Source: Spartobacteria bacterium
GTDB lineage: Bacteria > Verrucomicrobiota > Verrucomicrobiia > Chthoniobacterales > UBA10450
Direction: 5' to 3'
Assembly: GCA_003169695.1 (NCBI GenBank)
Contig: PNAS01000042.1
Span: forward strand, 3,419 to 67,418
Length of the DNA: 64,000 bases
Program-made: the position numbers and the translations under genes
Shown: positions 19,431 to 28,541 of the stretch, piece after piece
Layout of the letters: every line of letters starts with the position of its first letter
How positions within the stretch are numbered: the first letter of the stretch is position 1
The notes under the pieces: model-generated
Told to the model about the DNA's origin: nothing
Databases searched by the model: none
What the model saw: the letters and a program-made list of their open reading frames with translations, nothing else

Positions 19431-20045
19431 TTACCCGGCCTTTCTTGAAACCGGCGGCGATTTTAGCCTGGCGGCGCGGAAGAAAATCAGGACGTGAGAC
19501 ACGATAATCAGCGGCACGAGGAAAGTCGGCAGGAGACTGAGAGGAAATTCACGCAACACATGCATCGATCGCCAGTCCTCGAGTCCAAAGCGGAGCGCCG
19601 TCATGACGACAAAGAGGATATCGGTAAGGCCGATCGTGTTCCAAATGATGAGCATGCTCCAGTTTCGAGCATCCGATAGCGCGAGCAGGAGAACCGCCAG
19701 GGCGGCGACGATGATATCACCCCAGCCGACTGGCGCGGCAAAAGCGAACGGCAATTCGCCTCGGCTGGAAAGAAGGAAGAAGTAAAACCCGACGAATCGT
19801 GTCAGATGCAGAAGCACGAGCCAGCGAAGCTCGACTTTCACCGTCCATCGCTTCAATGTTGGAACTTTCCAACACGCAAGAAGAGCCAGGGCTGTCAATA
19901 TCCAAACGATAGCTGCGACGACGGGGGCGTTGGCCCGTTCCAACCAGCCAGCTATTCCTGCCCCCGCCGCGATGCAGATCCACGCGCCTAGAATCAATGC
20001 GACGCTCTTGCTACCGGATCCTTCCGCTGGTGCGTTGGGGGACAT
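19431..20045 (-). CDS. Hypothetical membrane protein
   Basis: Multiple hydrophobic segments (WICIAAGAGIAGWLERANAPVVAAIVWILTALALLACW...). Confidence 0.65.
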   Translation of the reverse strand: MSPNAPAEGSGSKSVALILGAWICIAAGAGIAGWLERANAPVVAAIVWILTALALLACWKVPTLKRWTVKVELRWLVLLHLTRFVGFYFFLLSSRGELPFAFAAPVGWGDIIVAALAVLLLALSDARNWSMLIIWNTIGLTDILFVVMTALRFGLEDWRSMHVLREFPLSLLPTFLVPLIIVSHVLIFFRAARLKSPPVSRKAG

Positions 20046-20155
20046 TGTTTACGTTGTAATCATCTGACCGTGGCATCGCAAGGTCGACGGGCTGGTCCGA
20101 AGCCATAATTTTCTTCGCTTCAACTTAGCGCCTCTCTCTTCTATCGTGCGGTTGC

Positions 20156-21112
20156 ATGCTCGGAGAGAAGCACGAGAACATGTCGAGACGGCACGCCATG
20201 CGCGTGATCGCCCAGAGCGCGGCCGGTTTGCTCCTTGCCCGAGCCGTGTCCGGTGCAGAGACAACAGAGCAGAAGACGAAGCTCACTCTGCTGCAACGCA
20301 CGATCCCGTCATCCGGCGAATCTCTTCCCGTCATCGGGCTTGGAACGTGGCAGGCCTTTGATGTCGGCTCGACTCCCGTGGAACGCCAGCCACTCGAAGA
20401 AGTGCTCGCCCTTTTCACAAAACTCGGCGGCCGGGTTGTGGATTCCTCGCCAATGTATGGGCGCGCCGAGCAAGTGATCGGCGAGATCGCAACGAAACTC
20501 AATCTGCACCAGGCGCTTTTCCTTGCCACGAAAGTTTGGACGACCGGCAAGCAACAAGGTATCGACTCGATGGAGAAATCGTTAGCGAAACTCCAGGTCA
20601 AGCGCATCGACCTGATGCAGGTGCACAACCTAGTCGACGCGCAGACGCACCTCGCCACCTTGCGCGATTGGAAACAACAGGGCCACGTTCGTTATGTCGG
20701 CATCACCCACTATGCTTCCAGTGCGTACCGTGAAGTAGGGAAGCTCCTTCGCTCTGAGAAGCTCGATTTCGTGCAGATCAATTATTCATTGCTCGAGCGC
20801 GAAGCCGAGGAACAAATCCTGCCACTCGCCCGAGATCGCGGCGTGGCTGTCATTGTGAATCGCCCGTTTGGCGGCGGCGATCTTTTCGCGCGCGTGCGTC
20901 GGAAGCCGCTGCCAGAGTGGGCCGCGGAATTCGATTGTCATTCCTGGGCGCAGTTCCTCCTTAAATGGATCATCGCGCATCCCGCCATAACGTGCGCAAT
21001 CCCGGCCACGAGTAATGCTCGTCATCTGGAAGACAATATGCAGTCAGGCGTTGGCCGGCTTCCCGATGAGAAGCTGCGGCAGCGCATGATAGACGCCGCC
21101 TCTGCGCTGTAG
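20156..21112 (+). CDS. Aldo/keto reductase with N-terminal signal-like sequence
   Basis: MSRRHAMRVIAQSAAGLLLARAVSGAE..., FTKLGGRVVDSSPMYGRAEQVIGEIATKL, RIDLMQVHNLVD. Confidence 0.85.
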   Translation: MLGEKHENMSRRHAMRVIAQSAAGLLLARAVSGAETTEQKTKLTLLQRTIPSSGESLPVIGLGTWQAFDVGSTPVERQPLEEVLALFTKLGGRVVDSSPMYGRAEQVIGEIATKLNLHQALFLATKVWTTGKQQGIDSMEKSLAKLQVKRIDLMQVHNLVDAQTHLATLRDWKQQGHVRYVGITHYASSAYREVGKLLRSEKLDFVQINYSLLEREAEEQILPLARDRGVAVIVNRPFGGGDLFARVRRKPLPEWAAEFDCHSWAQFLLKWIIAHPAITCAIPATSNARHLEDNMQSGVGRLPDEKLRQRMIDAASAL

Positions 21113-21131
21113 AATGGCCGAAAAAACGCCC

Positions 21132-22394
21132 TTACGCCGGCACAACCCGCCCGGCTACTTCGCCGAAGCCGATCCGATATCCGTCGCCCTGCGCCCAGCC
21201 AGTGATCGTTAGGCTGTCGCCATCTTCGAGCCACTTCCGCGTTTCGCCATTCGGCAGCGTCAACGGATTCGCGCCCCGCCAAGTCAGTTCGAGCATGCAG
21301 CCACGCGCCTCCTCCGTTGGTCCGCTAATTGTCCCGCTCGCCAGCAAATCGCCGGGCTGAAGATTGCAGCCGTTGACAGTGTGATGTGCGAGTTGTTGCG
21401 CGATGCTCCAGTAAAGATTTTGAAAATTCGTGCGCGTGATGACGTGCGGCGCATCCATGGACGCCGTCTGCAAACGCGCTTCCAATTGGATGTCGTAGGT
21501 GAAATCGTTCGCGGCCCGCAAATATGGCAACGGCTCAGGATCCTGCGGGGGAAGCGGCTTCCGAAATGATTCGAGCGCTTCCAGCATCACGACCCACGGT
21601 GAGATGCTCGTGCAAAAGTTTTTCGCCAGAAACGGACCGAGCGGCTGATATTCCCAAGCCTGCACATCGCGCGCGCTCCAATCATTCATCAAGACCAGAC
21701 CGAAGATGTGGTCCGTCGCGCGACTGATCGGCACCGGCTCGCCCAGCGCGTTTCCCGGTCCGATAAAGAATGCCGCTTCCAATTCGTAATCGAAACTGCG
21801 GCTCGGACCAAAAATCGGCGCAGGGGCGTCGGGCGGCTTGATTTGTCCATGCGGACGCCGCACTTCCGCGCCGCTCGCGACGATGGAGCTGGCGCGACCG
21901 TGATACGCGACCGGGAGCCACTTCCAGTTTGGCATGAGTGCGTTTTCGGGGCCGCGCAACATGGTGCCGACGTTGTGGGCATGGTGATAGGACGAATAGA
22001 AATCCGTGTAATCGCCAATGCGCGCTGGAAGCTGCATCGCGACATCTTTCTGCGCGTGGAAGACCCGGTCACGCAGCGGCCCGTCATCACGCAAAGCGGT
22101 TGTGTCGGCGGCGAGCAAATGTTGTATCACTTCCCGCGCTTTGCGCCAGGCTGGCCGGCCAAGAGCAAGAAATCCGTTCAAAGCACTTTCGGAGAAAACA
22201 GGCCGATCCTGAAACTCCGGTATTCGGAAATGACCGAGCTCCTCGAGAACCGACAGATCGAGCACGAACTCGCCGATTGCGACCCCAACGCGCGGGCTAT
22301 CCTGCGCCAGCTTGAAAATTCCAAAAGGAAGGTTCTGGATCGGAAAATGCGAATCGGGTGCAACCGCGATGAAAGATTTGAGCGCAGTTGGCAT
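21132..22394 (-). CDS. fahA: Fumarylacetoacetase
   Basis: DFYSSYHHAHNVGTMLRGPENALMPNWKWLPVAYHGRASSIV..., NDWSARDVQAWEYQPLGPFLAKNFCTSISPWVV. Confidence 0.95.
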   Translation of the reverse strand: MPTALKSFIAVAPDSHFPIQNLPFGIFKLAQDSPRVGVAIGEFVLDLSVLEELGHFRIPEFQDRPVFSESALNGFLALGRPAWRKAREVIQHLLAADTTALRDDGPLRDRVFHAQKDVAMQLPARIGDYTDFYSSYHHAHNVGTMLRGPENALMPNWKWLPVAYHGRASSIVASGAEVRRPHGQIKPPDAPAPIFGPSRSFDYELEAAFFIGPGNALGEPVPISRATDHIFGLVLMNDWSARDVQAWEYQPLGPFLAKNFCTSISPWVVMLEALESFRKPLPPQDPEPLPYLRAANDFTYDIQLEARLQTASMDAPHVITRTNFQNLYWSIAQQLAHHTVNGCNLQPGDLLASGTISGPTEEARGCMLELTWRGANPLTLPNGETRKWLEDGDSLTITGWAQGDGYRIGFGEVAGRVVPA

Positions 22395-22447
22395 GGTCTA
22401 GAGCCATCGCACAAATAATGCACTGCGTTCAAACTAAAACGATATGG

Positions 22448-22500
22448 CAGGGCGACGCTCTGCAGAGCCGTCGACGTTCGGCTCGACGGGGTCTTGCCCT
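22448..22500. repeat. Intergenic palindromic repeat of the agggcga(g/c)..ctctg class
   Basis: agggcgacgctctgcagagccgtcgacgttcggctcgacggggtcttgccct; inner ccgtcga/tcgacgg. Confidence 0.6.
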
Positions 22501-22525
22501 ATCGGAAATCCGCGGTAGCTCGTTA

Positions 22526-23440
22526 CTAAAAAAGTTTCAGTGCGCGCAAATCATCGAGCGGTTCATCGAAGCTACAACTTCCGAATGTCGTCACGAACCT
22601 CCGCCGGTCTCTTAGCCGCTGGATGTCGATCTTCCAATCGCGCCAGGCAAAGAATTCGTTATCGAACTTGAATGAGCTCACGCCTTCGTCTTCGAGCATC
22701 GCCGCTGTCTGCGCGGCATCCCACCTGTGTTCCGCCGCCAGCACGGCCGCGCCGAGCACATTCAGAAAGCCGTGCATTTTCGTTTGCACTTCCTCGCGAT
22801 ACTGTCGAAGCGGGTGATGCAGACCGGCCGTGAATTTAATCGGCACCTGGTGCGTCACCGGCACGACCAGCGCCGCAGCGATCTGCGCCGACTTGGGAAA
22901 CGCATCCGTTGTTACTCCGCCTGAGCGCATTTTGTAACCGAAGGTGGGATCGTCGGCGTTGGAATTGTACTCCGCGAGCAATGCAATTGTTCGTTCCGCC
23001 CTCTCCGCTGGTGCTTCCCAGAACGCCGGTAAACTTCCCATGATCGACCGCGCCTCTTTCAATAAGCTAGAATCGACATCCTCGGGCAAAAACATTTCGA
23101 GCTGGCTGATCGAGATAAGATCGACATTGTGCGCCGATAACGAACGAATGGCCTCATCCGTCTCTACGAGCGCTTCACGAAACGCAGTCGCATTCTCCGT
23201 CTTTGGCCCGAGCGCGGAAATACAAAGGGGATGCATTGGGTCGAACTGCGGAAGGAACTGTTTCGCTGCGTCGAACTGCCCAACCGGCAGAACGAACGCA
23301 TTGAGCATCCACCTGTCGTGCAAGCGAACGTAGCGCGCGTGATTTGTTAACGCCGGCTCCAGTTCGAGACTGCACGGCGGAAACATTCCGGCGTAATCGA
23401 TCGAGTGCTCAAGCAGAGCGCGAAGAGAAGCGGCGGCCAT
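22526..23440 (-). CDS. Conserved-looking protein of unknown function next to fahA
   Basis: Intact 304-aa ORF with IKFTAGLHHPLRQYREEVQTKMHGFLN motif. Confidence 0.75.
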   Translation of the reverse strand: MAAASLRALLEHSIDYAGMFPPCSLELEPALTNHARYVRLHDRWMLNAFVLPVGQFDAAKQFLPQFDPMHPLCISALGPKTENATAFREALVETDEAIRSLSAHNVDLISISQLEMFLPEDVDSSLLKEARSIMGSLPAFWEAPAERAERTIALLAEYNSNADDPTFGYKMRSGGVTTDAFPKSAQIAAALVVPVTHQVPIKFTAGLHHPLRQYREEVQTKMHGFLNVLGAAVLAAEHRWDAAQTAAMLEDEGVSSFKFDNEFFAWRDWKIDIQRLRDRRRFVTTFGSCSFDEPLDDLRALKLF

Positions 23441-23484
23441 ATTCTGAATTCAACGTTGCGATCCCGGCTTTCGTCAACCGCTCT

Positions 23485-23895
23485 TCATGGGCTCCAGGCC
23501 TCGGTGTGTTGGGGAAGATCGTCCGTAATCGTGTCCCACGACGCACGCGAATCGACGTACGTGTGAAATTGCGGGCGGATCCCGGGATCATCGTCGAATG
23601 CACCCATGCGAATGGACACTTGCGGACCATCCGGCCATTCGCCACCAAACAAACTCGAGCCGCATTTGACGCAGAAGGCCTTCACAGCCCCCTCGCCTTT
23701 CCCGTAAACGCGGATTAATTCCTCCCCTGCGAGCAGGTGGAATTGCTCCTTCCACACACGTGCCTGCGTGCAAACAGCGGTTCCCGAATGCTTGCGACAA
23801 CGGTCGCAGTGGCAGTGGCTCGCCCGAATAAAGGGCGGTTTGACTTCGAAACGCACTCCGCCGCAAAGACAACTGCCTCGCAACATCTTGGCCAT
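23485..23895 (-). CDS. GFA/CENP-V-family zinc protein
   Basis: GSCLCGGVRFEVKPPFIRASHCHCDRCRKHSGTAVCTQARV... FCVKCGSSLFG. Confidence 0.9.
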   Translation of the reverse strand: MAKMLRGSCLCGGVRFEVKPPFIRASHCHCDRCRKHSGTAVCTQARVWKEQFHLLAGEELIRVYGKGEGAVKAFCVKCGSSLFGGEWPDGPQVSIRMGAFDDDPGIRPQFHTYVDSRASWDTITDDLPQHTEAWSP

Positions 23896-24103
23896 GTCAC
23901 ATTCTTCGCACGGCGCTGATAGAATGGGAATTCAGAAGCTTCGCTAGGGACGTCCTGGGCAGCGCAAAAAGCGCCCTTCCCATGCCATCACTCCTCCGGA
24001 CAAGATTTAGCTTGTCGTTCGTGGTGCGCCAAGGCTAACTCCGGCCCGCGATGGTGATTCCAATGAATGGATTTGCCAATCGCTCAACTGCAAAACTTCA
24101 TCC

Positions 24104-24562
24104 ATGAAAACCAAATTCCTCTTGGCTGCTCTTCTCATCGCGCCGTTGTCCGCAACCTCTCTCCGCGCAGGCAACCCGGCGCAGGACAAAGACTTTGTCG
24201 ATAAATACAAAGCCGCCTTCGAAAAGGGCGACAAGGCCACGCTCGAATCGTTTCTTTACACTAAAGGCGCGAACCCGATGGCGCTCGAGTTCTACAAAAT
24301 GATGCAGTCGGAAGGAGCGGGTACCGCAAAAATCTCCAAAATCGAACTGGTCGATCTCACTCCGGAAGACGTGAAGAAAGCATCGGAGGTCCAAACTGGG
24401 CCTGACGGAAGCAAAGCGCAGCTCTCGCTCAAGCCAACCAAAAAATTAAAAATTACGGTCGAGACCAAAGACGCCAATGGCAGCTCGTCCAGTTCGAGCG
24501 AGAACTTCGTCGCGGAGAAAGACGGCAATTACGTCATTCCGGTGCCCGCTACGGTTAAGTAG
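24104..24562 (+). CDS. Hypothetical secreted protein
   Basis: MKTKFLLAALLIAPLSATSLRAG signal peptide. Confidence 0.65.
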   Translation: MKTKFLLAALLIAPLSATSLRAGNPAQDKDFVDKYKAAFEKGDKATLESFLYTKGANPMALEFYKMMQSEGAGTAKISKIELVDLTPEDVKKASEVQTGPDGSKAQLSLKPTKKLKITVETKDANGSSSSSSENFVAEKDGNYVIPVPATVK

Positions 24563-24617
24563 TCCGCTCTGGAACGGTTGCTAGTTTGCGCTGTCGGGCC
24601 TCGCCCGCTGGACACCA

Positions 24618-25238
24618 ATGCGGCGGGTTCTTCTCAGAGCTATCCTGATCGCCATTTGCCTTGGAGCGGTCGGCCTCGCCTGGATCTTTGGCGGCAGGCG
24701 CCTTACCCTCTTTGTTGATCGATTCGGGACCGCGGAGATCGAGCGGATACCCGTGACCCAGCTCGGCTACAATGGCGCGGAGATGGGAGGACTTATCCTC
24801 CTTGCAACCGGAATGCTCGACACGACAGGACCGGACGACCATCCGTTCCCGTTACGCATTGCACCCGACGCGAACAACAAGCTGGTGCTGACCACGTCAG
24901 GCATATCTTTCCCCCTCGGAGAACTAGTGCCTGCTTCGTCTCAAGAACCCGCCTCTACCTTTACGGTCCGCCCGAATAAGGAAGACGAAGTCTCACTCAC
25001 TGTGCGCCGAAGCTTTGTCAGCTGGCCGACACCGTTCGAGTTCAATTTCATGACAGGGCATTCACCATCCTGGAAACGGCATCGCTACTATGAGCTCATC
25101 TGGAAGAAACGTTCAGGCGCTCAGTTGCAAATGGTCTGGCGTTTTGAGCAATATTTCTATTCGACCGATGGTTGGACGGGAGGCGACATGACCCGCGAGG
25201 GGTCCACCGGCTTGATCAAAGCGGAGATAAAACCGTGA
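24618..25238 (+). CDS. Hypothetical membrane-anchored protein
   Basis: MRRVLLRAILIAICLGAVGLAWIFGG N-terminal TM, 206-aa ORF. Confidence 0.65.
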   Translation: MRRVLLRAILIAICLGAVGLAWIFGGRRLTLFVDRFGTAEIERIPVTQLGYNGAEMGGLILLATGMLDTTGPDDHPFPLRIAPDANNKLVLTTSGISFPLGELVPASSQEPASTFTVRPNKEDEVSLTVRRSFVSWPTPFEFNFMTGHSPSWKRHRYYELIWKKRSGAQLQMVWRFEQYFYSTDGWTGGDMTREGSTGLIKAEIKP

Positions 25239-25323
25239 AGACTGGATCTATGGTGCTTCATTCCCCATCGGTCATCCTTCGTCCGGCGATCGCGAGTATC
25301 TAGCGGCCAGTCTCACGACGGTA

Positions 25324-25840
25324 TTTATGTTACGCCAGGTCGCGCGGCCGTTGAGGATCTTCTCGAAACGCGCGTTAGAAAACGTCGAGTCGCTTTGCAC
25401 AGCCAATAGACTTCGCGGCCATGTACGTGGAAGTCGTCTATCTCGGTCTGGAAAGTCACCAGTTACTTCTCGGCTTCGGCGCCCAAGGGATCGGCTAGAA
25501 ATGCTACGTTGAGCGCCGCTGCGGACCTTAGCTGCGATTCATTAAACGGTTTGTATCGAGCGGTCGCTGCCACTTCGGGAACAGTTCGGAGGAACGCTTT
25601 GACCTCATAGCCCAAGGACCGCAGAAGCTGGCTTTCAATCTTATGCTGGAGCGCCCTGATGTCGCTGGAACGTGAAGTGAAAATCACGTTGCCGCTCGCA
25701 ATGAAGGTTTCGACTTCCTTGAGGGAAAAACGGTCAAAGAGTCCGCACAGTTCCGCCATGGCCACGTTGTGGCCGCCGACATTGATGGCCCGGAGGAAGG
25801 CAATTAGTCTGAGCATAGGATGGTTAGAGGATCCGGCCAA
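25324..25840 (-). pseudogene. DUF1697-family gene with in-frame stop and downstream frameshift
   Basis: MLRLIAFLRAINVGGHNVAMAELCGLF...LADPLGAEAEK-* then DDFHVHGREVYWLCKATR, then (other frame) SNARFEKILNGRATWRNIN. Confidence 0.8.
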
Positions 25841-25924
25841 AATCGGTCATTTAGTCGGATGCTGGCGACAGCCTTCGATCCATACTGCTCCATCCGATAG
25901 CGCAGCTTTCTCGCGGTCGCGATC

Positions 25925-26365
25925 TTACACAGCAGGAAGCCGTTTCATTCGTGCGCCCAAAAGCACGCCCACTGCGCCGAGGACTGGGTTGAGCAAGTGC
26001 ATCCATATGGGCATCTGCGTCAGCCGCATCGCATCCATACTTGAGACTTCGCCGGCGCGAACATGAGGTGTTGGATCACGCATCTTCGGGATGCAAAAGA
26101 GTATGAGGACAATCAGGACGATCCCTGCGAACACCTGGCAGGTTCGCTTGCTTTTGCTAACCGCAGCGCAGACGTAGCCACCCAGAATCGAGCCGCAAAG
26201 ACTAAGGGCGGCAGAGAGCACAAGCCAAAGAGTGGATACCTCGTAACTGTCGGGTTGAAAGATACGTTCGACGCCAAGCGCAAGGTAGGCGCCGGTGAAG
26301 ATGGCGAAGAAAAAGACGAATATGACAGCAAATCCGACGATCACTCCAACGATAGATCTTAACAT
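25925..26365 (-). CDS. Hypothetical membrane protein
   Basis: Hydrophobic MLRSIVGVIVGFAVIFVFFFAIFTGAYLALGVERIF... Confidence 0.65.
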   Translation of the reverse strand: MLRSIVGVIVGFAVIFVFFFAIFTGAYLALGVERIFQPDSYEVSTLWLVLSAALSLCGSILGGYVCAAVSKSKRTCQVFAGIVLIVLILFCIPKMRDPTPHVRAGEVSSMDAMRLTQMPIWMHLLNPVLGAVGVLLGARMKRLPAV

Positions 26366-26483
26366 TCAGGCTCCCTGTTTTGAAAGGGCGCGATGTTATC
26401 GAGCCGAAATGGCCAAAGCTACGAAAATCTTGAACAACTCTGCATTCGCCAAATCGCTAAATCGCCAGATCGTTAACTGAAAA

Positions 26484-26690
26484 ATGGATCCGTACGCAAA
26501 GCCTAACGAGCGAAAGATCGGCGCCAAGCGGCCGAAGATTTCTCATTTGCCCCGCGCCGCCGAAACCCGGACGCGCAGCGAACGGCAGGCGGAGAAGCAA
26601 GCAGTCGCGGCGGAGCGACGGGCGATCAAGAAGTCAGCCCGCCGGCACCTCAAGAAAGACCTGCTGGCTGATCTGGAGGAAACCGTTTGA
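26484..26690 (+). CDS. Small basic hypothetical protein
   Basis: MDPYAKPNERKIGAKRPKISHLPRAAETRTRSERQAEKQ... Confidence 0.5.
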   Translation: MDPYAKPNERKIGAKRPKISHLPRAAETRTRSERQAEKQAVAAERRAIKKSARRHLKKDLLADLEETV

Positions 26691-26754
26691 GGTCGGCGGC
26701 GCAAAGATCAGTTCGGCTTGGCGCGCCGATACAGAGGCGTCTGTTCTCCGGTTA

Positions 26755-26776
26755 GGCGCTCGCCGCGGCGAGCGCC
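26755..26776. repeat. Perfect palindrome, family B
   Basis: ggcgctcgccgcggcgagcgcc; identical core at 51718-51739. Confidence 0.9.
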
Positions 26777-27117
26777 GCTACATCGGCCTTGGCTCCGGCC
26801 GCAGGGCGCAATACCTGCTTTTCAAGACTCGCTATGAACGACGTGGAGACCCATGACGCCGACAACCGCAGATTGATCGATGGGCTGAGGCAGGCGCTCG
26901 ATATGAACTACGCGCGACTACTCGAAACCGCGAAGAAGGAATGCGAACGCAACTTCGCCAGGAAAGATCCGAGCGATGCTTGCGTGAGCGTGCGCGTTGG
27001 TTCAGGCGATTCGCAAAGGCTTTCCCTACCCTGTGCCGGAATTCTTCGAAAACGGGGTCGATCGCTTCTTAACAGCAACGGACGCCCTTCGCTGGCGTAA
27101 GTCGCCGCAATCCAGAG

Positions 27118-28314
27118 TCACCGCAGTCGGTTATATTTCTTGAGCAAATCACGCACGCGGTCGTGTGGGAGGGCGTCGACGTGATGGTTGTCGCGGCCGG
27201 TCATACTTTGATTGGCGACCAAAGCATTCGCGACCGCTTCCTCGGTTGCTTGCACGACGGCAGTGAAGATCGGATCGAGGCGATCGTTCGGAATGGTTTC
27301 AACCGAATGCGTAACCTGGTCGGCGTCGGCCGCGTTCGGATTAGCCGTTGAGAATGCGATAAACAAATCGCCAGAGCCGTTTCCGGAAACAGTGCCCGTG
27401 CACGCGAGCCCGAGCGTGACGCGGCGCGCGAGCCGTTTCAACTGGTGCGGCAAGAGCGGCGCGTCAGTGGCAACGACAGCGATGCATGAGCCGGCCTCTT
27501 TCTTGTAAACCTCGCCTGGGATTTCCTTGCCAATCGGCACACCCGCGATGATGAGCTGCGGGCGGCGCCCAAAATTCGCCTGTAGAAATACGCCGACTGT
27601 GAACGTACGGACAATTCCCGCCTTTCCTTTCATGTCGACCTTACGCGAGGCCGTCCCGTTCCCGCCTTTGAATTCGTAACAAATCATTCCCGTCCCGCCG
27701 CCGACGCTCCCCTCTTCGATCGCGCCGCCATGCGCGGTGTCGAGCGCATGCGCGACGTGCTCCGGTTTCACGTGGAAACCATTGATGTCGTTGAGCCAGC
27801 CGTCCCATGTCTCAGCCACAACCGGTAGACTCCAAGAGAAGCCTTCCGAATCAGCGCCGCCGTGCGCGTTGCGCCATGCGATGACCGCGTCCCGTGCAAC
27901 GCCGACGCTGTGGGTATTGGTCAGAATGATCGGCCCTTCCAGAAATCCGCCTTCCTCAATCCACGCCGTGCCAGTCATTTCTCCGTTGCCGTTGAGCGAA
28001 AAGACGCTGGCGTAAACGGGATCGTTCGACTCGCGGCCACGCGGCACAATCGCCGTCACTCCGGTGCGCACCGGCCCCTTGCCAACTTCAAGTTTCCCTT
28101 CGCCGCTAATCAACGTCGTGTAACCAACTTCAACGCCAGCGACATCTGTGATGGCGTTCAGCGCCCCGGGCGTGCCGTCGAATGGAATGCCGAGAGCGCG
28201 GGCGCGGATGGATTGCGAGTCAGGCGGCGGGGAGGTTTGCGGTTCACGGGCCTGGAGGAGCGGGAGGAAGGGGAGGAGGGCAAGCGCGATTAGGCACGGT
28301 GAGGTTGCATTCAT
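27118..28314 (-). CDS. P1-family (DmpA-like) aminopeptidase
   Basis: MNATSPCLIALALLPFLPLLQA signal; NAITDVAGVEVGYTTL, LTNTHSVGVARDAV, GSVGGGTGMICYEFKGGNGTASR. Confidence 0.9.
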   Translation of the reverse strand: MNATSPCLIALALLPFLPLLQAREPQTSPPPDSQSIRARALGIPFDGTPGALNAITDVAGVEVGYTTLISGEGKLEVGKGPVRTGVTAIVPRGRESNDPVYASVFSLNGNGEMTGTAWIEEGGFLEGPIILTNTHSVGVARDAVIAWRNAHGGADSEGFSWSLPVVAETWDGWLNDINGFHVKPEHVAHALDTAHGGAIEEGSVGGGTGMICYEFKGGNGTASRKVDMKGKAGIVRTFTVGVFLQANFGRRPQLIIAGVPIGKEIPGEVYKKEAGSCIAVVATDAPLLPHQLKRLARRVTLGLACTGTVSGNGSGDLFIAFSTANPNAADADQVTHSVETIPNDRLDPIFTAVVQATEEAVANALVANQSMTGRDNHHVDALPHDRVRDLLKKYNRLR

Positions 28315-28330
28315 GGCGAAGAAAAGAAAC

Positions 28331-28395
28331 GTCCAACGTCCAACCCTCCTCCGCAAGGCTACCGCGGGCAGGCCGTTCAACGTCCAACGCTCAAT
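28331..28395. repeat. Heptamer (gtccaac) repeat block, two clusters
   Basis: gtccaac gtccaac (28331-28344); gttcaac gtccaac gctcaat (28375-28395). Confidence 0.75.
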
Positions 28396-28421
28396 GAAGA
28401 AGCGGCGGCGCCACTGACCAA

Positions 28422-28490
28422 GGAGGGGCGGTCTTCAAACCGTCTAGTGTTTGGCCATGCGACGCCCGGCGGTTTGGAAACCACCGCTCC
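28422..28490. repeat. Imperfect inverted repeat upstream of dnaX
   Basis: ggaggggcggtcttcaaaccg ... cggtttggaaaccaccgctcc, 17/21 matching. Confidence 0.7.
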
Positions 28491-28541
28491 ATGTTTCTGA
28501 TTTCTGTTTTCGCAGGCGATTGGCCGGATTAGATTCGGAAC

